Assembly: GCA_016793805.1 (NCBI GenBank)
Contig: JAEUIZ010000050.1
Span: 1 to 51,908 of the forward strand
Reading direction: 5' to 3'
Length of the DNA: 51,908 nucleotides
Source of the DNA: Phycisphaerae bacterium
GTDB lineage: Bacteria > Planctomycetota > Phycisphaerae > Phycisphaerales > UBA1924
Position numbers and translations under genes: made by a program. Position 1 is the stretch's first letter. The number at the start of each line of letters is the position of its first letter. A model generated the notes under the pieces. The model did not search any database. It was not told the origin of the DNA and saw nothing but the letters and a program-made list of their open reading frames with translations. Shown here in pieces: positions 30,010 through 38,713 of the stretch.

Positions 30010-30015
30010 TACAGT
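30010..30015 (+). promoter_or_regulatory. TACAGT -10 element six bases before crcB
   Basis: TACAGT-CTGGGC-ATG has the same TANNNT-N6-ATG layout as the elements at 1854, 3354 and 41414. No ribosome-binding site precedes crcB. The element lies in the 22-base gap after the beta-helix gene. Confidence 0.4.
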
Positions 30016-30021
30016 CTGGGC

Positions 30022-30405
30022 ATGAATCTGGCGCACGTCGGACTGGTCTTCCTCGGCGGCGGCATGGGGAGCGTGGCGCGATTCGCCGTGACCACCTCGG
30101 CCCTCTCGCTCTCGACGCGCTGGCCCGTGGGGACGTTCCTGTGCAACGCGCTGGGGTGCGCGGCGGCGGGGGCGTTCGTGGCGATCGTGGACGCGAGGGC
30201 GAGCCTCTCCGCCGAGACCCGGCTCCTCGTGATGACCGGGTTCCTCGGCGGGTTCACCACGTTCAGCGCCATGTCGCACGACGCGCTGGGGCTCTCTCGC
30301 GCGGGGCACGCGACGGCGGCGGCGGCGTACGCCGTCGGGACGCTGGCGGTGTCGATCGCGGGGGTGGTGCTCGGATGGCTGACGTGCCGGGCGCTGATCG
30401 CGTGA
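30022..30405 (+). CDS. crcB: Fluoride ion channel CrcB/FluC
   Basis: The 127-residue protein has four membrane helices and exports toxic fluoride as a dual-topology dimer. Family motifs are present: GGGMGSVARF in helix 1 (usual GGxxGAxxRY), VGTFLCNALGC in helix 2 (usual NxxG), and the central GFLGGFTTFSAM in helix 3. ATG 30022 begins just before helix 1 and the length is standard. The gap to the upstream gene is only 22 bases, so there is no room for a fluoride riboswitch. The stop is one base from that of the convergent ABC exporter. Confidence 0.93.
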   Translation: MNLAHVGLVFLGGGMGSVARFAVTTSALSLSTRWPVGTFLCNALGCAAAGAFVAIVDARASLSAETRLLVMTGFLGGFTTFSAMSHDALGLSRAGHATAAAAYAVGTLAVSIAGVVLGWLTCRALIA

Positions 30406-30406
30406 G

Positions 30407-32440
30407 TCAGGCCAGAGGCCGCTGGAGGGCTCGGCGGGCGGCGTCGGCGTCGGGGTCGTCGGCGGGCCGGTCGAGGTCCTCGATCTGCATGCGAAGGAAC
30501 TCGGCGTAGCGTCCGCCCTTGGCGAGCAGTTCGTCGTGCGATCCGGTCTCGATGATCCGGCCCTGCTCGAGGACGACGATGAGGTCGGCGTGGCGGATGG
30601 TGCTCAGGCGGTGGGCGATGACGAAGCAGGTCCTGCCCTTCATCAGCCGCGCCAGCGCCCGCTGGATGTGCCGCTCGCTCTCGGTGTCGAGGTTGCTCGT
30701 GGCCTCGTCGAGGATGAGGATCCGCGGGTCGGCCAGGACGGCGCGGGCGATGGCGAGCCGCTGCTTCTGCCCCCCGCTGAGGCGCACCCCGCGCTCCCCG
30801 ATGAGGGTCTGGTACCCATGCTCGAGCCCGTCGATGAACTCGTCGGCGTAGGCGACGGCGGCGGCGGCCTCGATCTGGTCGGGGGTCGCGTCGCGGCGCG
30901 CGTAGGCGATGTTCTCGGCGATGGTCCCGTCGAAGAGGAAGACGTCCTGCTCGACGATCCCGAGCACGCGGCGGTAGGACCCGACGCGGATGCGGCGGAG
31001 GTCGATGCCGTCGAGGAGCACCGCGCCCTGCGTCGGGTCGTAGAAGCGGGCGACGAGGTTGCAGAGGGTGGTCTTGCCCGCGCCGCTCCGGCCCACGAGC
31101 GCGACGACCTGTCCCGGGCGGACGGCGAGGGTCACGTCGCGCAGGACGGGTTCGGGCGGGGCTGGGGGCGGGTCGGCGGGGTCTTTGCCATCGCGCGTGG
31201 CGGCGCGCGGGTAGGCGAACGACACGCCGCGGAACTCGATCTCGCCGCGGACGCGCGCGGGGTCGAGGGTGGTGTCGCCGGGCGTGTCGGCGAACTCGGT
31301 GGGCTCGTCGAGGAGGTCGAGGACGCGGTCGAAGGCGGCGAGGTTGGTCTGCATCTCGCTGGCGGAGGCGGCGAGGACCTCGAGCGGCCCGAGGAGCATG
31401 AGGAGGTAGGCCGAGAACATCATCATGTCGCCGATGGTGAGTCGCCCGTGCATGACGGCGAGCCCGCCGTAGAGGAGGACGGCGGTGGTGGCGAGCGGGA
31501 TCATGAAGGCCCAGGCCATGTCGACGCCCCGGGACCACCACCAGGTGAGGACCTCCTGTCGCGCCATGAGGTGGGTGCCGCGGGAGAAGCGGGAGGCCTC
31601 GCCGCGGGAGCGGTCGAAGCCCCGGACGACGCGGATGCCCCCGAAGGCCTCGGTGGCGTGGGCGTCGACGCTGGTGCGGGTCTGCTTGATGTCGCGGTAG
31701 AGGGGCCGGATGCGGGCGAGCCAGACGCGGTGCATGAGCGCGATGACGGGGATGAAGACGAGCGCGCCCGCGAGCATGCGCCAATCGACGGCGGCGAGGA
31801 TGACAAGCGTCCCGACGAGTTGGATGATCGCGTTCCAGGGGTTGTAGACGAGGTGGAAGAGGAGGTCGGCGGAGCCCCCGGCGTCCTCGCGCAGGATGCT
31901 GGCCACGCCCCCGGACTTGATCTGGTGGACGCGATGCAGCGGGAGTCGCACGGCGTGGTCAAAGACGCGGCGCCGGAGCGAGACCTGGAGGCGCTTCGTC
32001 AGCCGCGTCATCTGCCAGCGCGCCCAGATCGCGAGCACGAGGCGCACCGCCACGAGCACGACCATGCTCCCGCAGAGCGTCCAGAGGATCGCCTCGCGGT
32101 TGGCGGCGTCACGCGTCCACGGGGGCAGGAAGCGCGGCAGGCCCGCCGGCCCGGGCTGGTCGGTGATGATGTAATCGACGGCGACCTTGGTGCAGGCGGG
32201 GAGCAGGAGCGACGAGGACGACTGGATCGTGAGCGTGGCCATCGCGGCGAGGACGAGCCATCGGTTGCCGGCGAGCATCGCCCACAGCCGCCCGACGAGC
32301 GCGAGGATGCCCCGGGCGCGCCGGCGACGGCTCTTGGCGTCGCCCTCGGTGTCCTGGTCGGGGAGCGGCTTGGAGCCGGCCCGTCGCCGGGCCGAGAGGT
32401 ACTCGGCGTAGCGTCGGCGGCTCGAACGGGCGGAGGGCAT
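30407..32440 (-). CDS. ABC exporter, half-transporter (MsbA/multidrug type)
   Basis: The 677-residue permease-ATPase fusion starts with a basic 45-residue N-terminus (SARSSRRRYAEYLSARRRAG). Six membrane helices span about 50-370, and the ATPase domain covers about 405-655. Walker A is GRSGAGKTT, the signature LSGGQKQRLAIARAVL, Walker B RILILDEATSNLD, and the H-loop AHRLSTI. FYDPTQGAVLLDGIDLRRI and QDVFLFDGTIAENIAYA are typical of exporters. The substrate is unknown. It is a paralogue of the exporter at 17078, not a close copy. It is convergent with crcB with almost no gap. Confidence 0.9.
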   Translation of the reverse strand: MPSARSSRRRYAEYLSARRRAGSKPLPDQDTEGDAKSRRRRARGILALVGRLWAMLAGNRWLVLAAMATLTIQSSSSLLLPACTKVAVDYIITDQPGPAGLPRFLPPWTRDAANREAILWTLCGSMVVLVAVRLVLAIWARWQMTRLTKRLQVSLRRRVFDHAVRLPLHRVHQIKSGGVASILREDAGGSADLLFHLVYNPWNAIIQLVGTLVILAAVDWRMLAGALVFIPVIALMHRVWLARIRPLYRDIKQTRTSVDAHATEAFGGIRVVRGFDRSRGEASRFSRGTHLMARQEVLTWWWSRGVDMAWAFMIPLATTAVLLYGGLAVMHGRLTIGDMMMFSAYLLMLLGPLEVLAASASEMQTNLAAFDRVLDLLDEPTEFADTPGDTTLDPARVRGEIEFRGVSFAYPRAATRDGKDPADPPPAPPEPVLRDVTLAVRPGQVVALVGRSGAGKTTLCNLVARFYDPTQGAVLLDGIDLRRIRVGSYRRVLGIVEQDVFLFDGTIAENIAYARRDATPDQIEAAAAVAYADEFIDGLEHGYQTLIGERGVRLSGGQKQRLAIARAVLADPRILILDEATSNLDTESERHIQRALARLMKGRTCFVIAHRLSTIRHADLIVVLEQGRIIETGSHDELLAKGGRYAEFLRMQIEDLDRPADDPDADAARRALQRPLA

Positions 32441-32508
32441 CCGGCGACGCTATGCGCGCCGGGGGCGCGGGGTCCATGCGCGCCCCGGGCGCGCGCGGCG
32501 CGAGGCGA

Positions 32509-34680
32509 TCATGGGCAGCCGATCGCGAAGGCGTTGAGGAACCCGATAAAGTCGTTGATGTTGAGCGCGCACGAGCCGTCGATGTCGGCGCGGAGGTCGC
32601 CGGCGGCGAAGCCGGTCTGGAAGAAGATGAAGTCGGCGACGTTGGCGGCGCCGTCGCCGTTGTAGTCGGCGGGGCAGATCGGCCCGGGGCCATAGATGAG
32701 CGTGACGATCCCGGTGTTGGATTGTCCCCCGGGGGTGGTGACGCGGAAGGCGAGTTGGTCCGTCCCGCAGGCGTTGGGAGGGGCGGTGATGACGCGGTAC
32801 CCCTCGGTGCCGGTGGAAATGGTCGCGCCGGTCGGGGCGGCGACGACGCTGAACGTGGCGGAGGCGGGGTCGCTGTTGAAGCGGGCGGGGAGTTCGATCG
32901 CGCACGGCCCGCCGCGGGCGACGCGCTTGGTGTAACTGAACGCCGCGGGCGGGAGCGAGCCCGAGGCGCCCGTGGCGGCAACGGTCACGGTCTGGGGCGT
33001 GCTGCGGGCCACGAGGCCGTCGGCAAAGACGACCTCGGCCTGGAGTTGGGTCGTCCCCGCCCCGAGGTTCCACCCGAAGAGGTTGAGGTTGGCGGGCGCG
33101 GCCCCGGAGGCAGCGATCACGCGCCCGTTCTGGAGCAGTCGCACCTCGCTGACAACGCCGCCGGCGGCGGTGATGCTGCTGGCAAAGGACGTGGCGCGGT
33201 CGCCCGAGCCCGGCGCCACGCCCAGCGAGCACGAACGCCCGAAGTTGTTCACGGTGAGCGTCCCGACCCAGCGCCCCGAGGTCTTGACGGGGGTGTTGTC
33301 GTAGGCGATGACGCGGAGGTCGTGGTGCCCGTCGGCCAGCGCGAGCGTGTTGACGGTGAACGGCTGGCCCGGGGCCTTGGTGCTGTGGAGGACGCCGTCG
33401 ATGAGGAGGTCGAGGCTGGCGATGGGCGCGCCGCCCTGGGCGGGCGTGGCGACGGGCGTGAAGGAGACGGTCCCGCTGACGGTCGACGTGGGGGCGTTGC
33501 CGACGACGCCGGGGATGCGTGCCCAGGCGCGGGTGATCGGGTCGCCGTAGAAGAGGCCCTGGAACGGGGCGAAGGAGACCGAGCGGAGGGCGGCCTCCCC
33601 GATGGACATGCCCTGGGCGTAGAAGAGTTGGATGTTGGCGGTGGGGAACTTCCCGAGGTAGTTGCACGGCTCCTCGACCTGCCCGTGCGAGAACGAGGCG
33701 CCACGGCGGATCCAACTGGAGATCTTGGTCTGGGCGGCGACATCGAACGTGGCGGCCCAACTCGTGAAGTGGTCGCAGTATGCACCCGGGAGGATGGTCA
33801 TGGGGTCGGTGTCGACCTGCGGGTCGATCCACCCGGTGAGGACGCCGAGGATGTCGGTGCGGCCCGCGGGCGTGATCCCGTTGATGACCTCGCCGTTGGT
33901 CCCGATGGACTGGAGGAAGGTGACGGCGGCGTTGTAGGCGGTGGGGGAGGCGCACCCGGACTGGAGGTTGCAGGCCCGGATGTTGCGGATCGGGTCGGTG
34001 GTGTTCATGAAGTAGAACTTGCCGGCGGGGCGCGTGCCGTCGGCGGCGACGGAGCGGTCGATCATGGTGAAGATCTCGCCGAGGGTGTTCCCGCGCTCGC
34101 CGGTGTACCCGAGGAGGGCGCCGGCGAAGTAGCGCCGCGAGCCCTGGGCGGTGCTGGGGGTCCCGAACAGGTAGGAGGTGTTGGAGTCGAGGGCGAGGGG
34201 AGCGCTGGGCGTGCTGGAGGCGAACTGGTTGGGATAGGAGACGGGATTCGGCCCGGGCAGGATCGGCGACTCCTGGAACGCGAGGGTGTAGATCGCGGAA
34301 GTCGAGAATCGCGTCACGGGCGAGCACCCGTCGCTCACAAGCCCCGAGGCGGCCAGCGCGAACGAGCCGGGATCGGCCACGACGATGAAGTCGATGTGGT
34401 CTTCGAGTTTCACGTTGCGGAGTTGCCCGAAGAGGGCGTCGAGGGCGCCATTGTCGGCGGCGAAGGCGGTGTAGGACTGGGGCGTGGGCACGATGTAGAG
34501 GACGTTGGAGTCGGGGATGTTGCGGGCGTTCTTGTAGTAGTTGCCCAGGTGCATGGAGTCGGCGGAGGCGGGGTTGATGAGGACCAGCACGTTCTCGGGG
34601 CCCCCGCCGGCGCGCGCGACGCCCGCGAGCGAGAGGAGCGTGACCGCCCCGACGCGAGCGGCGTGAACGAATCGGACCAT
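32509..34680 (-). CDS. TIGR03790-like secreted protein with dockerin-like C-terminus
   Basis: The 723-residue protein has a signal peptide (VRFVHAARVGAVTLLSLAGVARA) starting at ATG 34680; GGGAG before it supports the start. The N-terminal 300 residues (NVLVLINPASADSMHLGNYY, ARNIPDSNVLYI, FIVVADPGSFALAASGL) match my memory of the uncharacterised TIGR03790 family. I cannot search to confirm. Ig-like beta regions follow (VSGTVSFTPVA, LDLLIDGVLHST). The last 60 residues are a double dockerin repeat, here with a more classical calcium loop, DYNGDGAANVADF, and a second half ending LNINDFIGFLNAFAIGCP. Function is unknown; it is probably displayed on the cell surface. Confidence 0.75.
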   Translation of the reverse strand: MVRFVHAARVGAVTLLSLAGVARAGGGPENVLVLINPASADSMHLGNYYKNARNIPDSNVLYIVPTPQSYTAFAADNGALDALFGQLRNVKLEDHIDFIVVADPGSFALAASGLVSDGCSPVTRFSTSAIYTLAFQESPILPGPNPVSYPNQFASSTPSAPLALDSNTSYLFGTPSTAQGSRRYFAGALLGYTGERGNTLGEIFTMIDRSVAADGTRPAGKFYFMNTTDPIRNIRACNLQSGCASPTAYNAAVTFLQSIGTNGEVINGITPAGRTDILGVLTGWIDPQVDTDPMTILPGAYCDHFTSWAATFDVAAQTKISSWIRRGASFSHGQVEEPCNYLGKFPTANIQLFYAQGMSIGEAALRSVSFAPFQGLFYGDPITRAWARIPGVVGNAPTSTVSGTVSFTPVATPAQGGAPIASLDLLIDGVLHSTKAPGQPFTVNTLALADGHHDLRVIAYDNTPVKTSGRWVGTLTVNNFGRSCSLGVAPGSGDRATSFASSITAAGGVVSEVRLLQNGRVIAASGAAPANLNLFGWNLGAGTTQLQAEVVFADGLVARSTPQTVTVAATGASGSLPPAAFSYTKRVARGGPCAIELPARFNSDPASATFSVVAAPTGATISTGTEGYRVITAPPNACGTDQLAFRVTTPGGQSNTGIVTLIYGPGPICPADYNGDGAANVADFIFFQTGFAAGDLRADIDGSCALNINDFIGFLNAFAIGCP

Positions 34681-34845
34681 GCTCGATCTCCCTTCCACTG
34701 TGGAGTATGCCCGCGACCGGGGAAAACGCCAGCCCGTGCCGCGCGACATCGCTCCGCCGCATGGTTATAGGCCGTCGGATTCAGGCGCGCATGAGGCAAA
34801 GGTGAAGATCGCGTCTGGCGTGCGCGTCGCGATGGTCGCGAGGGC

Positions 34846-34873
34846 TTGCGTCGCGCTCGGTTCGTGCTAGGCT
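34846..34873 (+). promoter_or_regulatory. Promoter TTGCGT-16-TAGGCT for the beta-helix gene at 34929
   Basis: The hexamers are separated by 16 bases in the divergent gap between the TIGR03790-like gene and the beta-helix gene. The predicted start near 34880 gives a leader of about 50 bases carrying AAGGGAGGAG just before ATG 34929. Confidence 0.4.
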
Positions 34874-34928
34874 GGTGGCGGCGATGCGGGGCACGATGCG
34901 TCCGCCCGCCGCAGCGAAGGGAGGAGCG

Positions 34929-36395
34929 ATGGGCCGTCGGAACTGGACATGGGCTGGGCTGTTGGCGGCCGCGGTGGCGGGGGGTGCGGTGGTGACGATT
35001 GCCGGGCCGCTGAACCCGCCCGCGGGCCCGGTGGCATCGACGTACAAGACGCTGGCCGAGGTCGAGCCGCGGATCGTCGTCAACGCGACGAACACGCCCG
35101 CGAGCGCGACGGGGGTCTTTCGCATCTCGCAGCCGGGGTCGTACTACCTGGCCGCGGACGTGATCGGCGTGGCGGCCCGCAACGGGATCGAGATCGCGTC
35201 CAACGACGTCACGCTCGACCTCCGCGGATTCAACGTCCGGGGAGTTGTTGGTTCCTCGCTCCACGGCATCGTCGCGATCGGCGTGCGCACGGGCGTGGTC
35301 GTCAAGAACGGCACGATCCGCGGCTGGGGGCAGACGGGGTTGAACCTCAACGTCGCCGGGAACGCCATCGACGCGTACACGATCGAGGGCGTCACGTCGT
35401 GCGGGAACTCGCTCGAGGGCTTCTTCGTGCGCGGGCGCGGGGTGATTACCAACTGCGTGGCCGCGGCGAACGTGCGCGAGGGGTTCATCGTCAGCGACGG
35501 CGTGGTCGTGCGCGGGTGCGCGGCGTCGGCGAACGGGCTCGCCGGGTTCATCGCCACCACCGGCTGCGTCTTTGAGAACTGCACCTCGAGGCAGAACGGA
35601 TCGGGCGGCTTCGCGCTCGCGGGCGGCGCCACAGGCTTGCATGTCTACTCGGCCTGCAGCGCCACCGGGAACACCGGAGACGGGTTCGTGACCTTTGAGA
35701 ACGCGCTGCTCACGAACTGCTCGGCCTCGGGGAACACCGGGCGCGGGATCGCCTGCGGGGTGCGTTCGCTCGTCCGCGGGTGCACCGCCAGCCAGAACGG
35801 ACAGGACAACATCGTGGTCAGCGGCTTCTCGTCGGTGATCGAGTGCGTGGCCAACAACAGCACCAGCGGCAGCGGGATCAGCACCAGCGGCTCGCAGTGC
35901 ATCATCCGCGCCTGCGTCGCCAACGGGAACGCGCAGGACGGCATCCGCGGGTCGGACCGGGCCAACGTGATCGACTGCGTTGCCTCGCTCAACGGGCAGA
36001 ACGGCATCCGCGCGAACTTCGTGGGCTCGGTGCGAGGGTGCTTCGCGGAGGCGAACTCGAACTGCGGGATCTTCTGCGAGGCCGGGGGGCTCACCGACGT
36101 CATCGGCAACTCCTGCTCGGGGAACGGCGTCGGCGCGGGCGTCAACGGCGCGGGGATTCGGATCGGCGTCAACGGCTGCCGGGTCGAGCAGAACCAGTGC
36201 TCCCAGAACTATCGCGGGCTCGACGTGGCGGGCTCGCGGAACATCATCGTCTCGAACCGCTGCGTGAACAACTCCAACTCGGACTTCACCATCGCCTCGA
36301 TGAACACCTTCGGCCCGATCATCACGGCCCAGGGCGTGGGCGACCTCGCGGGCGTGGCCGGGGCGAACCATCCCCAGGCGAACTTCCGCTACTGA
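34929..36395 (+). CDS. Secreted right-handed parallel beta-helix repeat protein
   Basis: The 488-residue exported protein begins GRRNWTWAGLLAAAVAGGAVV, a signal peptide or N-terminal anchor. AAGGGAGGAG directly upstream fixes ATG 34929. A conserved opening follows (TLAEVEPRIVVNA, GVFRISQPGSYYLAADV), then repeated 20-24-residue coils: VIECVANNS, IIRACVANGNAQDGIRG, VIDCVASLNGQNGIRA, VRGCFAEANSNCGIFC. Each coil carries a Cys and an Asn-Gly turn, so stacked Cys and Asn ladders are expected. It lacks the dockerin-like tail of its neighbours. Pectate-lyase-type activity is possible, but no catalytic residues are identified. Confidence 0.8.
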   Translation: MGRRNWTWAGLLAAAVAGGAVVTIAGPLNPPAGPVASTYKTLAEVEPRIVVNATNTPASATGVFRISQPGSYYLAADVIGVAARNGIEIASNDVTLDLRGFNVRGVVGSSLHGIVAIGVRTGVVVKNGTIRGWGQTGLNLNVAGNAIDAYTIEGVTSCGNSLEGFFVRGRGVITNCVAAANVREGFIVSDGVVVRGCAASANGLAGFIATTGCVFENCTSRQNGSGGFALAGGATGLHVYSACSATGNTGDGFVTFENALLTNCSASGNTGRGIACGVRSLVRGCTASQNGQDNIVVSGFSSVIECVANNSTSGSGISTSGSQCIIRACVANGNAQDGIRGSDRANVIDCVASLNGQNGIRANFVGSVRGCFAEANSNCGIFCEAGGLTDVIGNSCSGNGVGAGVNGAGIRIGVNGCRVEQNQCSQNYRGLDVAGSRNIIVSNRCVNNSNSDFTIASMNTFGPIITAQGVGDLAGVAGANHPQANFRY

Positions 36396-36461
36396 GTGCG
36401 AGCCGTGTCGCAGCGGCATCGGATGCCGGTGTGGCCGGTGGCGGCGTGCGCCCGGGCACGC

Positions 36462-36467
36462 TAGATT
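36462..36467 (+). promoter_or_regulatory. TAGATT -10-like element five bases before the lipoprotein start
   Basis: TAGATT is followed by CGTGC and ATG 36473. The spacing is one base shorter than in the four TANNNT-N6-ATG cases. There is no ribosome-binding site in the gap. Confidence 0.3.
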
Positions 36468-36472
36468 CGTGC

Positions 36473-37099
36473 ATGGCGATCCGCGTGCAACTCGTGCTGG
36501 TGCTGGCGCTGCTGCTGGGGGGCTGCGCCTCGCGGGGCGGGCGCGGGAGTGCGGCGTTGATGATCGCGCCGGGGGACTACGCCCGGGCCTTCGACGCCGC
36601 GCGCGACGTGCTCGCCGCCTCGCGCTTCTCGCTCGAGCGGGTTGATGCGCGGGCGGGGGTGATCACGACCCGGCCCAAGGCGACGGTGGGTCTGGCCACG
36701 CCCTGGGACGCTGAGCAGGCGACGATCGAGCAGGAGTTCGACGACCTCATCAACCAGCACGAGCGTCGGGTGCGGATCGCCTTCGAGCCCGCCCGGCTTC
36801 CCGCCGCGCCGGATGCGGAGGCTTCCGATGGCGGGGGCAGGCCGTCGGCGCCGCGCGCGGACCTGACCACGTTCTCGGGGCCGATCGTCGCGCGGGTGGA
36901 GGCGTGGGTCGAGCGCACGGCCCGCCCGGGGTGGCGCGTCGATACCACCGCCGTGCGCCTCAGCCAGGCGTGGCGCGATCCCGCGCTGCAGGAGCGAGGC
37001 GTCGCGGGGCGGTACACCGTGCCGACGACCCGGGACGACGCGCTCGCGGCGGCCATCGGGGAGCGCATCGCGACGAGGCTGCGCGAGGCGAAGAAGTAG
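36473..37099 (+). CDS. Putative lipoprotein, function unknown
   Basis: The 208-residue protein starts AIRVQLVLVLALLLGGCAS, a lipoprotein signal with lipobox LGGC and the lipidated Cys at about residue 18. The rest is an alpha/beta domain: DYARAFDAARDVLAASRFSLERVDARAGVITTRP, then IVARVEAWVERTARPGW, and a helical end. The pattern of a helix followed by DARAGVITT resembles small outer-membrane lipoproteins that modify or sense the envelope, but I do not recognise a family. It stands 40 bases before the SucC-like gene on the same strand. Confidence 0.65.
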   Translation: MAIRVQLVLVLALLLGGCASRGGRGSAALMIAPGDYARAFDAARDVLAASRFSLERVDARAGVITTRPKATVGLATPWDAEQATIEQEFDDLINQHERRVRIAFEPARLPAAPDAEASDGGGRPSAPRADLTTFSGPIVARVEAWVERTARPGWRVDTTAVRLSQAWRDPALQERGVAGRYTVPTTRDDALAAAIGERIATRLREAKK

Positions 37100-37139
37100 G
37101 CCCGGCCGCCCTCGGCATCGCCGACTATCCTCCCTCCCC

Positions 37140-38684
37140 ATGGCGCGTCTGCACGAGTATCAGGGCAAGTCGATCCTCGCGGCCCACGGGTTGGCGGTCC
37201 CGCGCGGGGGGCCGGCATCGACTCCCGAGGAAGCGGCTTCGGTCGCGTCGAGGCTCGCGGTCCCGGTGGTTGTGAAGATCCAGGCGTGGACCACGGGACG
37301 GGCGGCCCTGGGGGGCGTGGGGTTCGCGGATTCGCCCGAGCAGGCCGCGCACCTGGCGCGGCGGATGCTCGGGATGAAGGTGGGGAACTTCCCGGTCGCG
37401 CACGTCTTGGTCGAGGAGAAACTGCCGATCGCGCGCGAGTTGTTCGTGTCGCTGACGATCGACGACCGCGAGCGGGCGCCGGTGATCCTCGTCTCGCTGC
37501 ACGGGGGCACCGGGATCGAGGAGCGGGCCCGCGAGGTCGAGCGGCTGGTGTGCGACCCTGCGGCCGGCCCGGATGGCGCGCGGCTGCGGGCGTTCCTCGC
37601 GGCGTCGGACCTGCCGCCGGCGGCCAAGGAGCCCGTGGCGGTCGCGGTGGAGCGGCTCTTTGCCGCGGCCCGCGCGGTCGAGGCCAGGTCGCTGGAGATC
37701 AACCCGCTGGCGATCCTGCGCGACGGGCGCGTCGTCGCCGCCGATTGCCGGATCACCGTGGACGACTATGCGGTGTTTCGGCACTCGGAACTGGGCATCG
37801 AGATCGCCCGCGAACTGGACCATCCGCCGACGGAGTTGGAGCGGATCGCATACGCCGTCGAGCAGGCGGACCACCGCGGGACCTTCTACTTCGCGCAGAT
37901 GAACACGAGCGACGCCGCGGCTTCGGCGCGAGCCGCGGGCGAGCGTCCGGCGTCCAAGGGCCTGATCGGGTTCCACGGCGCGGGCGGCGGGGGCTCGATG
38001 ATGTCGATGGACGCGATCACGGCCGAGGGCTTCACGATCGCGAACTTCTGCGACACCAGCGGGAACCCGTCGCCGGCGAAGGTCTATCGGGCGGCGCGGA
38101 TCATCCTCTCGCAGCCCGGGCTCGTGGGCTACTTCGGGTCGGGCTCGGGCGTGGCGAACCAGGAGCAGTTCTGGTCGGCCTACGGGCTCGCCAAGGCGTT
38201 CTGGGAGTTGGAACTCTCGATCCCAGCGGTGATCCGCCTCGGCGGGAACACCGAGGACCGCGCGGTGGAGATCCTCCAATCCGCGTGCAAGGGCCTGCCC
38301 GCGCGGGTGGAGGGGTACAAGAAGAACGACCCGCCGGCGAAGATCGCGGCCCGATTCGCGGCGCTGGTGGCGGAGCATCGCGGCGGGCCGTGGACGCCCC
38401 GCAAGCCCCGCAAGCCCGCGTTCGTGGGCGCTCGGGGGTCGCTCTCGTTCGCGATCAAGAACGGGACGCTGTGGCTGGATCCCGCGGCGTGGCGGACGCA
38501 CGGGCCGGCGATCGTCGCCCGTGCGGGCGGGCTGCTGCGCGATGAGTCGGGCCGCCCGGCGATCGCGGTCAGCCCCGAGGAACTCGCGGCCAAGGACAGC
38601 GAACTGATCGCGTGCGAGGTGGAGTGCCGGCGGGACGGGATCGACGGGGTGTTCGTCGAGTTGCCCGTGGCGGGGGTGGATTGA
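37140..38684 (+). CDS. SucC-like ATP-grasp acyl-CoA ligase beta subunit, divergent and extended
   Basis: The 514-residue cytoplasmic protein aligns by eye with succinyl-CoA synthetase beta. It begins ARLHEYQGKSILAAHGLAVP and TPEEAASVASRLAVPVVVKIQ. The metal site follows in SLEINPLAIL and CRITVDDYAVFRH. The ligase domain has FHGAGGGGSMMSMDAITAEG, ANFCDTSGNPSPAKVYRAARIIL and PAVIRLGGNTEDRAVEIL. Two things are odd. The ATP-site loop, HAGGRGKAGGV in ordinary SucC, reads AWTTGRAALGGV here. The chain is also about 120 residues longer than usual, with an unrecognised C-terminal domain. No sucD lies next to it. Its substrate may not be succinate (inference). Confidence 0.7.
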   Translation: MARLHEYQGKSILAAHGLAVPRGGPASTPEEAASVASRLAVPVVVKIQAWTTGRAALGGVGFADSPEQAAHLARRMLGMKVGNFPVAHVLVEEKLPIARELFVSLTIDDRERAPVILVSLHGGTGIEERAREVERLVCDPAAGPDGARLRAFLAASDLPPAAKEPVAVAVERLFAAARAVEARSLEINPLAILRDGRVVAADCRITVDDYAVFRHSELGIEIARELDHPPTELERIAYAVEQADHRGTFYFAQMNTSDAAASARAAGERPASKGLIGFHGAGGGGSMMSMDAITAEGFTIANFCDTSGNPSPAKVYRAARIILSQPGLVGYFGSGSGVANQEQFWSAYGLAKAFWELELSIPAVIRLGGNTEDRAVEILQSACKGLPARVEGYKKNDPPAKIAARFAALVAEHRGGPWTPRKPRKPAFVGARGSLSFAIKNGTLWLDPAAWRTHGPAIVARAGGLLRDESGRPAIAVSPEELAAKDSELIACEVECRRDGIDGVFVELPVAGVD

Positions 38685-38713
38685 CCGGGCCGAGCAGGCG
38701 CGAAGGTGCCCGG

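Noticed and set aside
30000..30021. Fluoride riboswitch upstream of crcB
   Set aside because: Only 22 bases separate crcB from the previous stop, too short for the aptamer.
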